The position numbers and the translations under genes are program-made. DNA of 48,743 nt from Acanthamoeba lenticulata (lineage: Eukaryota > Discosea > Longamoebia > Acanthamoebidae): the NCBI GenBank assembly GCA_002179805.1, contig NAVB01001590.1, positions 1 to 48,743 on the forward strand, given 5' to 3'. The notes beneath the pieces were generated by a model. The model did not search any database and had not been told where the DNA came from. It saw nothing but the letters and a program-made list of their open reading frames with translations. Numbering within the stretch: position 1 is the stretch's first letter; each line of letters starts with the position of its first letter. This document shows positions 18,848 through 27,861 of this stretch, in pieces.

Positions 18848-19259
18848 GGCGATCGGTTGGGAACTTCCACGTCTTAGTGTACACTAACTGTGGTATCAAT
18901 TGGTCAGAAACATGAACCATTTAGGTGAGTGACTTGCGTTAAAAACTTCACAAATTCACAGCTTGAGGTTCACAAAGGTGAACTCGCTCAAGAGACATAC
19001 CAGCGATGCGAGAATAGAAAAACCTCGCAAGCTAAGGAAACCTGAACTAGAGAGCTGGCGTCCGTCTACACACAGGACAGGTTTGTGTGCCGGGCGCTGT
19101 GCTACGGGTTTGGGGCCGCTGACAACCAAAACACGTGGTTGCTCTGACGAAAGGGCAGAGGACCACGCTTGACTCCCGTTTCATATTCGACATTCCCGAC
19201 ATGTCACGGGCTGCAACTCCCCGCGCAAGTTGGATTTTAAAGTATTTAACACCGGTTTA
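18848..19259. other. Intergenic region with one clear hairpin
   Basis: The region lies between the start of the giant gene and the end of the next minus-strand gene, so it should hold the giant gene's promoter. The only structure noticed is a hairpin at 18962-18992: CTTGAG-GTTCAC, loop AAAG, GTGAAC, a TCG bulge, CTCAAG. No RNA gene family was recognised. Confidence 0.4.
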
Positions 19260-20069
19260 TCACTCAAAGATTTCGTTGTAGGCGCGAGCAATCAAGAGAT
19301 TGGCCAGGGCGAGGGCGTAGTGGAAGATGTCCACACGAGGGATGAACCCAAAGTAGTGACCATTGGATCCAATCACGGTTCCTGAAACGATGTAGAGGCC
19401 TGCGCCGGCAATGAGGTATTTGCCGCTCGTAGTGTCGGCCGGGTTCTTGGCAATGTGCAGCACCCCAAGGTAGATGATGGAGAGCATGGCCAGAGCGCCC
19501 GTCACCAGCGTGTAAAATTGCTTCGTGGACGGCATGAGGCCATAGAAGACGAAGAAGTTGAAGAGGAAGAAGAGAAGACCGAAGGAGAGGAAGTCGTGCT
19601 TGGACAAGTTGAAGGTCGTGAGAGGGAGGTACGAATAAGCGCATAGGCCCAGAATCGGGGTCGAGAGGAAGAGCGCCAGGTTGGTGAAGAACTCGTGCGG
19701 GGCAACAGCCCAAGCCACACGCGCGAATCGAAACACGCCGAACGAGGCGGCGACGCCTATGAGGACGAAGGCGATGGAGGCACAGAGCCTGGCCTCGCCC
19801 TCGGCCAACAGATGCTGCAGAAGGGTTTGGGTGTATTCGTGCGAGTTGGGGTTGAGGAAACGCTTTCGGCCTTGCATCTCCACGAGCTCGAAGGCCACGA
19901 AGAAGCACGTCACGGCCAAGACAAAATCCGAGAACGAGGTCGAGAGCTGCCTCGCCGAATCTTTGCCTGTTCTCACTCTTACCGCGTCCGTGCTCTTCTG
20001 CACGCTCGCATCACCTGCAGTAGACGACGTGTCCCCTGCCTTCACTCTATCGCCTCGCCTCTCCCGCAT
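19260..20069 (-). CDS. Seven-helix membrane protein, family not recognised
   Basis: A single uninterrupted frame of 269 residues. A polar N-terminus of about 45 residues (Ser/Thr/Asp/Arg-rich, probably cytosolic or lumenal and disordered) precedes seven hydrophobic segments: near FVLAVTCFFVAFELVEM, ASIAFVLIGVAASFGVF, LALFLSTPILGLCAYSYL, LSFGLLFFLFNFFVFYGLM, LVTGALAMLSIIYLGVL, YLIAGAGLYIVSGTVIG and YALALANLLIARAYNEIF. Polar or His residues inside or next to helices (APHEFFTN, SNGHYFGFIPRVDIFHY) may bind ligand or metal. No family motif is certain. It is unusual here in having no intron. Codon use is GC-rich like its neighbours, so it is a native, expressed-type gene. Confidence 0.8.
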   Translation of the reverse strand: MRERRGDRVKAGDTSSTAGDASVQKSTDAVRVRTGKDSARQLSTSFSDFVLAVTCFFVAFELVEMQGRKRFLNPNSHEYTQTLLQHLLAEGEARLCASIAFVLIGVAASFGVFRFARVAWAVAPHEFFTNLALFLSTPILGLCAYSYLPLTTFNLSKHDFLSFGLLFFLFNFFVFYGLMPSTKQFYTLVTGALAMLSIIYLGVLHIAKNPADTTSGKYLIAGAGLYIVSGTVIGSNGHYFGFIPRVDIFHYALALANLLIARAYNEIFE

Positions 20070-20338
20070 GACTCACAGGCCTGTCGTCTCAGAACAGCTG
20101 TGGCGCCACCGTCTTTCTTTTTCTTCCCTTGTGTGTTTTCGTGCGTGCCTTCGTTCTTTTCTTTCCTTCCCAGCGCGTGATTTTTGCACCAATCGAAAAT
20201 CAAATCCCCAAGGGGCCGAACAACAAACTGAAAGGCCCTCATGCTGCGCTCTTTCCCTCTGACGTACGTGTTGTTGTCCTTCTGTCCTTTCCCTCGCGTT
20301 CTCTCCTCTCATGAAAGCTCGCGGGGCTTTTCTTTCCT

Positions 20339-21948
20339 CTACAGACCAACCTCCTGCCTGCTTGCGACATGAGGATCAGCGCGGTGGCGTACGACGGCTG
20401 GATGAGGAGCGTAAGGGAACGTACACAAAGTGACATGGTGGCGGTGAAGACTCTCAAGCACCCAGCTTGGCGCTCTTCGGCTCGGGCGGCAGCGAGGCCA
20501 TCCAATCGCTCGCTTCCTGGCACAGTCTCCTGCGGTCTATGTGTGCACATGTTTTCGTGTGAGAGGGAGGTGCGAGCACAGTAAAACATCAACAAAAGAA
20601 CGACGCAAACAGAAGACAACCGTCACGTACCTGTTGGTGGTAACTCCCTCTTCTTCATCAAACTCAAATCGGTCATGATCTCATCGTCGTTCAAGGTGTA
20701 GTTGATGTGGGGCGCTGATATATATATATATAGACAACACACGCACAGGTGAGTCCATGATGAACAAGAGCGTGGGTGGGGTGAGGCAAGTGCTCGTACG
20801 CTGGGCAGTTTTGTGTCGTGAGTAGGCCTGGCCGTAGCCCTCCTTGTCCTTGCCGCCTCTCCTGTTCCGGAGCACACGGCCTTTGACGATGCGCATGTCG
20901 CCGTTGCCGTCTATCATATCCGAGTCGCCCAGTCACGCAACACGGTCAGGCCGCGATGAAAAGGAGTGCTGGAATGGCATGGGGCTATACCTCCGCGCAG
21001 GCTCATCGTGCTCTTCTCCTCTTCGAGCTTCTTCTGTTTGTCGAGGATCTCATTGGCCATCTCGTCCCGGAGGCTGATCTTGTCGTGCTGCAGCGTTTGG
21101 CGGAGAGGTGATCAGAAAAAATGAATTGAATAAAAGAAATATTTATAACCAGCCCACACGAGAACGCGCAGAGAAAGGGAAGGCGCGGATGAGGGAGGGA
21201 GGCCAAACCTGGAATTCATCTGCGGCCTGCTGGCACTCGAACTGGAAGACGTGCTCGATGTTTTGCAACTGATACTCCCTCCACTTTTCGGCCATCCAGA
21301 CCTGGTTGTGGGATGGTTGGTTAGTCCTCTGCTGTACTCGAAGTCGCGAGAAACTGGAGGTGTAACGTGCCTTGGCCTTCCTCTTCTTCTCGAGCTCCTG
21401 CAGCCGGTTGTGGAAGGCACTGTGGGTACCTGTTCATTAAAAAGCCGACATTAGATTGAAGGAAGACGGATTGTGGGGATTGGATCACACATCGTGGTAA
21501 AACGTAGCGGGTTCGTAATCGCAGGGACAATTTGAATTTGACCCCAAGAGGTGGGTGACATGAAATTTGGAATCTGACCAAGATCTAATTTCTTGAGAGC
21601 GTGCACGCCCCGCGCGCAAGCAGGCCAAGAGATCGAAGCTCAAGAGTGGAAATTAAATGGCTGCAGAGGCACACTACTCGTACCGTCCATGATGGCCTTG
21701 CACTCCTCGCGTAGGTCCTGCATCTTCTTGGCAAAGAGCCTCTCCTTGAGGTCAGTGAACTCCTTTTCTATCTTCTCCATGTCTTTCAACACGTCTTTTC
21801 TCCTCTTGGCTTCCAGATCATCCACCACTGGAGCCCCGTCGCCTGACCAGGTCGCAGCCGACGCGTCGTCGTTGTTGCCGCCTGAGGGCTGTTCAGCCTC
21901 CTTGGTGGCCATGGAGTCGGCCGTCCGCTTCTTGCCACCGGCTTTCAT
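20339..21948 (-). CDS. Sds3/BRMS1-family subunit of Sin3-HDAC corepressor
   Basis: Scaffold subunit that holds histone deacetylase to Sin3 and helps silence genes in the nucleus. Exon 1 runs from Met 21948 to 21684 and ends CKAIMDG; exon 2 (21429-21367) continues THSAFHNRLQELEKKRKAKA. Together they give the family signature: DMEKIEKEFTDLKERLFAKK, then the DGTH dipeptide pair and LQELE. Exon 3 has WREYQLQNIEHVFQFECQQA, exon 4 HDKISLRDEMANEILDKQ, and a later exon NYTLNDDEIMTDLSLMKK, which matches the conserved 'DEI..DL' element. An in-frame TTG codon lies upstream but the 21948 ATG is preferred. The last exon is uncertain: two frames are open near 20460-20530 (EASDWMASLPPEPKSAKLGA in one), so the true stop may be at 20339, 20239 or about 20470. 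Confidence 0.85.
20718..20732. repeat. (AT)n microsatellite
   Basis: A run of alternating A/T inside the polypyrimidine-acceptor end of an intron of the Sds3-like gene on the minus strand. It directly precedes the CAG acceptor, so its length sets the branch-to-acceptor distance. Confidence 0.8.
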
Positions 21949-22534
21949 CACGTTGGTTGTGTGTGAGCTCAATCTGCTCTTCAAATCCCTGTACAGTGGC
22001 CGTGCTCGTTCGTGCCAGAAACGTGCTTTTATCCCACAGGAAAAACTTGCATATTCTGCATTCTTAATCAGCTCGGGGAAAGAAAGAAAAGTGTTTTTGG
22101 TCCCAAAATAAAGAAAAGAAAAACATACCTTCTGCTTGCAAGAAGGAAGAAGAAACGCAACTCACCCCGTATATCCCTTCCTCTTCATCTCATCCTCGTG
22201 GACAAGGCCTTGCTTGGTTGTTGTCTTCCTACTGACAGTTCGGCGACGAACCCCTACCGATTTTGCCTGTCCCACAGGCGTTTCTGCTGATCAACACGCC
22301 ACCACGGGACTCCGCCTTCTTCCTTGGGTCGCGTCCCTACCTGGAGCCAAGGAGGATCATTGCAAGTCTACTCTCCGCGTGACGGCAGCCCCCTTCCCCC
22401 GTTTTACACACATGCTTGAAGCGAAGCCACGGCGAGCAGCGAAAGGCGATTTGGAGTACCACCACCCAACCACCATCAAGGCGGTGCACCAACCCCAGTC
22501 GCGAGGCGGAGCAAATGCTGCTTCAGCGGTGAAA
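21949..22534. promoter_or_regulatory. Divergent region between two chromatin-factor genes
   Basis: It separates the Sds3-like gene (-) from the Sgf11-like gene (+). On the minus strand a donor-like AAG|GTATGT near 22129 and an acceptor CTGTACAG near 21992 suggest a 5'-UTR intron in the Sds3-like transcript. On the plus strand an in-frame ATG at 22412 would add 41 codons to the Sgf11-like protein, but those codons lack the GC-rich third positions of this genome, so they are read as leader. No other gene is seen. Confidence 0.45.
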
Positions 22535-24918
22535 ATGGAGGACAAATGGGCAATCGGCGGCCCTCACAAGTCGCAAGGGGCCCTCAGCAGTGGCGGCGAT
22601 TGGCTCGCTTTGGGCAAGCAGCTGCAGCGCATGGTGAGCCTTCGTCTACAAGAAGCCGAAGGTACAACTCCCTTCTCGAGACTCGCCTCATGTGCGTGTG
22701 ACGGCCCCTTGCTCCATCCGTCCATCGCATATCGATCTGCTCCTTCTTCTTCGCATTTGGAGTGGAGGGACCTTCGAATCTTCTCCCTCTTCAGCCCAGT
22801 CTAGCCTCCTCCTCGTCGCTCACGTCAACACTTCTTTCCCCGCCTCCCCCTTCCACCCAACAGCCAACGCGCGCGAGGACGAGCTGCGCTACCAGCCTCC
22901 GCGCTTGCCCGCTGACCGTGCGTCGCTCCTCAGCTCCCTTCCCCTCCGCCCCGCTTGCGGCACGAGTGAAGAAAGGGGGCCATAGCGGCTGTCCGTGTGG
23001 GCTCAACCTCCGGACCGGGACGGGGGAGGCGAGCAGAGATGGACATGTTTGGGCGGGAGCCCCTGAGCGACAGCCTCGACCTGGTGGTCTGCAACCACTG
23101 CAGCAAGCCCATCCTCGCTTCCCGCTTTTGCGCCCACTTGGGTGCGTGTGTGCTTCTTGTGTGGCTTCAGGCTTTGCTTCTGGCCTGTTTTCAGGAGCTC
23201 GCTCTCAACCTGTCGCCCGTGTGCGTGCGTGTAGAGCGGTGCCCGCGAGCGCCGGACCTCAGCTTCCAGCCGCCCGGCGCAGACGTGTCGACAACGCGAA
23301 GCAAGCGCAAGTCCGCAACTCATATCCTCTTCTTCTTCCACTTCTTTCTCCTTCTCTTTCCTTCTTCTACCCTTCAGCTTGTGCGCTGGGGCCACTTTAC
23401 CGTGTGATGCAAGCAGCCACCTTAACTCGTTGATTCCACAGCCGAGCAAGCCTGCAGGGCCCGGCAAAAGGGCGCGACTCGAGGCGGACGACTACGCAGC
23501 CGACGGCCACAACAACGGGGACGACGAGGGCCCCGGCGCCACTACCACCACTAAAGCAGCGGCGCGGGCCAAGTCCACCAAGGCCAAGAACGCGGGCGCC
23601 GACGGGACGACCAAGCGCGCTAAAGGCCGCACTGGTGCTCGCCTCCCGCCTCCCTTCTGGCCAATGCTCCTCTTTCCGATCATGAGCTCACACCCTGCTG
23701 GTCCGCTTGCAAACAGCCAAAGCGGCGGAGACTGCCGCCAAGGATGCCAAGGGCGGTGTCGAGCCCGAGAAGCTCAAGATCCGGTAAAGCTCGGCTCGAG
23801 CCCCTCCCCCTCCCTGGGAGGACGCAGACTGCGACTGACGCAGCGTTGGGGTGGGTGGACGGCGGGCGGGCGGGCCGGAGCAGGATCAGCCTCAAGGACA
23901 AAGCGGGCGAGAGGAAGCCGCCGCCAGGAGGGGGCGCTCTCCCGCCGTCGCCTTCGCTGTCGTCATCGTCGGCCGCCGCTTCGCCCGACAGCTTCGGGGA
24001 GAAGTCCATGGAAAAGGAAAAGGCCAAGGAAAAAGACAAGGAAAAGCTCGACGCCAAGGAGCGATTGGCCGCCAAGCTGGGTCGCAACGGCAGCACCGCC
24101 GGGACCGCTGGCAGCGGCGGCGACGCGAGGTTCGACTTGCAGCCGCTCCCGCTCGCCACGCGGACCTATGTCCGGCGCAACAAGCTCCGCGTTCTCGCCC
24201 TCACCTTCCTCGCCCCACCACCACCGCCGCTCGACAACGGGTACAGTACTCCCCTCCTCTTCGTGCGCGCGTGTGTGCGGCTCGTGCGCTGACTCTTGCG
24301 TTCATGGGTGCGCGCACGCGTGTGCGGCAGGAGGGCGACAAAGAGCCCCTTGATCGGCGGAACGACCCAGCGAGGCTCTTCCTCTGGAGGAACCACGCCG
24401 GTCTCCTCCTCTACCTCTTCGGCTTCGGCGCCGCCGCCGGCAGCCGTGGCGGCGGCCGTCGCTGCAGCAGCGTCGGCCGGCTACGCGGCCAATAGCTACG
24501 CGCACGCCGGTGTTCCTTCGTCGTCGCTCGCGGCGCACCACCAGCTTGTCGCTGGGGCGCCCTCCGTGGCGTCGGCGCAGCAGGCGGCATTCATGACGTC
24601 GCCAGGGCCGCAGGCGCACGCGTCCCTGGGGCCCAACGCCGGGGCCGCCAACGGGTACAACTTGAATGCGCTCATGCAGAGCGTGGGCAAGAAGGGCGCT
24701 GGCACCCACTCGGTCACCATCTCCCCGAACGCCCTCAAGATGTATCAGGCCAAACAGAAGGTGCACAGATCCTCGTCTTCTGCGCCCCTCCCCCCACATA
24801 TGGGGCTTTTGTGCTCACTCCCGAGACTGTTCACGTACAGATGATGATGCTGGCGCAACAGCAAGCCGCCGCTGCTGCGGCGGCCAACACGTTGCACATG
24901 GAAACCAAGCAGGGATGA
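22535..24918 (+). CDS. Sgf11/ATXN7L3-like SAGA zinc-finger protein
   Basis: Probable subunit of the SAGA deubiquitinase module, which removes ubiquitin from histone H2B. The defining piece is the small zinc finger in the exon near 23038-23141, LVVCNHCSKPILASRFCAHL, completed as ERC by the next exon: C-x2-C-x11-H-x3-C with the 'ASRF.AHLE+C' core of Sgf11-type fingers. The N-terminal exon has MEDKWAIGGPHKSQGALSSG. Downstream are basic/acidic low-complexity (GKRARLEADDYAADGHNNGD), an Ala/Lys region (AKAAETAAKDAKGGVEPEKL), a Ser/Pro segment, a Lys/Glu run and an Ala/Ser/Gln-rich C-terminus ending MLAQQQAAAAAAANTLHMET. At least eight exons. One junction near 23313-23442 could not be resolved by frame. 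The long disordered tail is far larger than in yeast Sgf11 (99 residues). Confidence 0.75.
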
Positions 24919-25200
24919 ATCCCCGTCCACCAAGTTACCTCTCGTCGATCGACGAGAGAACGAGAAGCTCGACCGACAAAGCAGCGGCTGCTCGAGCCCA
25001 GAGGAAGAGGAGGAGGAGCGCGACATGTGTATAAACAAGCTGATGGAGATGCACAACATCTCCTGCAGAGCCCTCCTCCCACGCCGTCATCCTCGTTGTC
25101 GTCGTTCTGTACATACACTACATTTTTTAACAAACACAACAGCAACTGACGTTGTTACCACAAGTCTGTTTTCTGTACTAGTTTAATTTATTCAATGTAT

Positions 25201-25421
25201 TTACCAGGAGTCCCCGCACGAACAGCGCTGATCGCCGCCGCTGTAGGTGGAACCGGTTGGCGTCGCGCACGATGATGTCCCGTTCAGGCGGGCGATGAAC
25301 TTGGTGGCAGGCCCTATCTGTCTGGCGTAGCGTGACTAACATTGACCGCCGCGTGGCCTTTTTCTTTTCTTTATATTTCTTTTTGTTTTTTACAAGCAAA
25401 GCGACCCCCCGATTTTTCCAT
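25201..25421 (-). CDS. Possible 46-residue Cys-ended small protein
   Basis: Two putative exons, 25421-25394 and 25313-25201, separated by an 80-nt intron (GTAAAA...ATAG), give MEKSGGRFA then WPATKFIARLNGTSSCATPT and GSTYSGGDQRCSCGDSW. The second exon has the codon bias of the neighbouring genes, and an AATAAA signal follows the stop by about ten bases, which argues for a real 3' end. The Met would lie only 20 bp from the divergent SRP68 start, so the first exon may be wrong. No family is recognised; the CSC motif and Gly/Ser content may suggest metal binding. Confidence 0.35.
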
Positions 25422-25440
25422 CCCCTACAAATTTACCCAC

Positions 25441-27744
25441 ATGGAGGGCAGCAGCACACAAGATCAAGCAGTGGAGGCGACCGCCTCGCAGCAGGCCAAG
25501 CCTGCAAGCAAGCTTGAATTCAGCATCGATTGTACGTGTCCTACACTCACAGGAATTGAACCCCCATCGATGTTTTTGTCTCATCTCCTTTGGCAGTGTT
25601 GAACATGACCAAGGCTGCCCAAATCCAGCACGGTTTGCGTCATGGGGACTACGCGCGCTACAGACAGTACTGCGCTCGTCGCCTCACGCGGTTGCGCAAA
25701 ACTCTCAACTTCACGCATGGAAAGGGCCGCTTCAATCAGAAACGTCTTAACGTGCAGCATGTTACTCAACAAAAGTATTTCACCATTTTCTCTCCCATCT
25801 TCTTGATTGCATCAACCAATTCGCGCCTCTTGATGAACGGCTCAAATCGACATCGGTTTCAGGTTTCTGCTGCTGCCCCTGCTCAACGCCGAGCGGTCGT
25901 GGAGCTTTGCTATGGAGCTCAAGGACCAGCAGGACAACCCGCGCGCCCGCTTCCACATGCTGCGCCGCTTCAAGAAGGCCGTCAAGTCGTGCAACGAGCT
26001 CGTGGCTCTGTGTGCCGAGACGGCCGACGACAAGACCAAGCTCGAGGTGGAGGCCTACGCCAGCTGGATGACCGGCAACCTCCGCTTCGAGGAGGAAGAC
26101 TGGGCCCAGGCCCTCGCCAGCTTCACCCGCGCTCGCACAATCTACGACAACTTGAGCAAGGTGGGCGACAAGGAGTCCCAGGAGACCTTCCGAGTGCGCG
26201 TTCAGGAGATCGATCCCCTCATCCGATTCTGCAACCACAACCTCGGCTCCTCGTCCTCCTCGTCGGCCCAGGGCTCCGACGACCTCTCCGGCCTCCGCGG
26301 CGGCGCTTCGTCTGACGTCCTCCTCCAGGCCAAGCTCGATGTACGTACAAATTTTTTATATATACAACACATCGATGCGAAGCGTTTCGCCTCGTGACTG
26401 ACATGTGCGTGGCCGCAACCGGCCCTGGGCTTTGTGGCGTCGCAACCGGCCTGCAGAAAGTGCTCACGGACCTGCGGAAGAAGCAGGGCGAGACCATGCG
26501 GGAGGTGACCTGGAACGGCAAGACCGTGCCCATCAAGAACGGTCTCGCCCTCATCCTTTTCGTCGTTGTCGTTGTCGTGGTTGTCGTCGTCGTCGGCTGA
26601 CATGTGGGTCTGTGGTGGGACATCATGATGGGAGAGCAGACAAGCTGCGGGAGCTGGTGCTGGCGGCGCAGGACAGCATATTCGAGGTCGAGAAGCTGGA
26701 AACGCTGGAGGCCAAGCTCGAGCTCTACGACAAGGCCTTCATCACCTTCAACGACGCACTCAACATCCTCCGGGACGAGCTCCGGCAGTTCCAGTCGGGC
26801 TCCAAGAAGAACGTCAAGTCCGAGGGTCAGGAGGCCGACCTCCGTTTCCTGTTTGACTTCCTGAGCTACACCAAGCTGTCCAAGACCGTCGACCGCAACC
26901 TCCTCCTCGTCTCCTCCCTCACCGGCAAGCTCGAGTCCAAGGGTACGCCCGCCCTTCTTCCGTTCCCCTTCCCCCAATGAGTGGTGCTGGCCAGAGAGTT
27001 CCTGACGACTTCGTCTTTCTCGACGGCGCAGACCCCAAGCAGAGGCCGCCGAGCCCGAAGGAGATTATCAAGCTCTACGACACCATCATCCAGAACGTGA
27101 ACGAGATGAGCGAGCTGCGGGACTCCGAGGACGAGGGCTACCACAAGAACATCGCGGCCAGGCTGCTTACCTTCAAGGCCTTCCGCTGCTTCTACGTGGC
27201 CCACTCCTACTACAACGCCTCCAAGTGGCCGGAGACGCTGGCCCTCCTCCAGCGAACAGTCGACTACATCAAGTCGGCCATCGACCACCACGAGAAGTGC
27301 TCGCCGCCCTCCACCGTACCGTCAACCCCCTTCTTGCTCGCTTCATGTTGACGGCGCTTGGTTGTTCACTCACGGACGCGCCCTCATCACACAACACACA
27401 CACAGGAGGACATCAAGTCCCTCAAGGTGCTGCAGAGCAAGGTGAAGGGCAAGCGCGCGGCGTCGCAGGCTAAGGCCTTTGCCGAGGCGCAGCCGCAGCA
27501 GACCGGGGCCGAGGGCGAGCAGCAAGAGGCGCAAGAGCAGGCCGGAACGCTCAACCTGGAGACCTTTGACATGGACCCGCGGAGGGTGAAGGAGGGCAAG
27601 CTCATCGACTTCCCGCCCGACTTCGAAGCCATCCCGTGCAAGCCCGTCCTCTTCGATCTGGCCCTGTCCGCCGTCGAGTTCCCCGACCTGACCGAGAGGA
27701 AGAGGACCAAGGCCAAGGGCTTCTTCAGCTTCTGGCGCTCGTAG
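25441..27744 (+). CDS. SRP68: Signal recognition particle subunit SRP68
   Basis: Binds SRP RNA and, with SRP72, forms the part of SRP that slows translation and docks ribosomes at the ER. Seven exons: 25441-25531, 25597-25774, 25863-26340, 26457-26541, 26640-26942, 27032-27315 and 27406-27744, giving 585 residues (human 627). The RNA-binding domain has AAQIQHGLRHGDYARYRQYC and RRLTRLRKTLNF, then across an intron KFLLLPLLNAERSWSFAMEL and RRFKKAVKSCNEL: the classic SRP68 pattern. A TPR-like helical middle follows (VEAYASWMTGNLRFEEEDW). The C-terminal SRP72-binding end has CKPVLFDLALSAVEFPDL. The fourth intron holds a GTC/GTT trinucleotide run (about 26560-26597). Confidence 0.96.
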
Positions 27745-27778
27745 GCGACATCTCCCGCTTCTCAATCTAAACTCATTT

Positions 27779-27794
27779 TTTATTTAATAATAAA
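27779..27794. terminator. Overlapping poly(A) signals of convergent genes
   Basis: AATAAA on the plus strand at 27789-27794 serves SRP68 (stop 27744). TTTATT at 27779-27784, which is AATAAA on the minus strand, serves the Msp1-like gene (stop 27862). The two hexamers are four bases apart, so the 3' UTRs must overlap. Confidence 0.7.
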
Positions 27795-27861
27795 ATTTAT
27801 CAAAAAAAACCGAATAATCTTGTGCACAAGAATTGGCTTGAAAAAAAAACCTGATTCGGGC

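Noticed and set aside
20369..20584. Plus-strand frame MRISAVAYDGW opposite the end of the Sds3-like gene
   Set aside because: It overlaps the unresolved last exon of the minus-strand gene, has no homology signal, and has no poly(A) signal in a fitting place.
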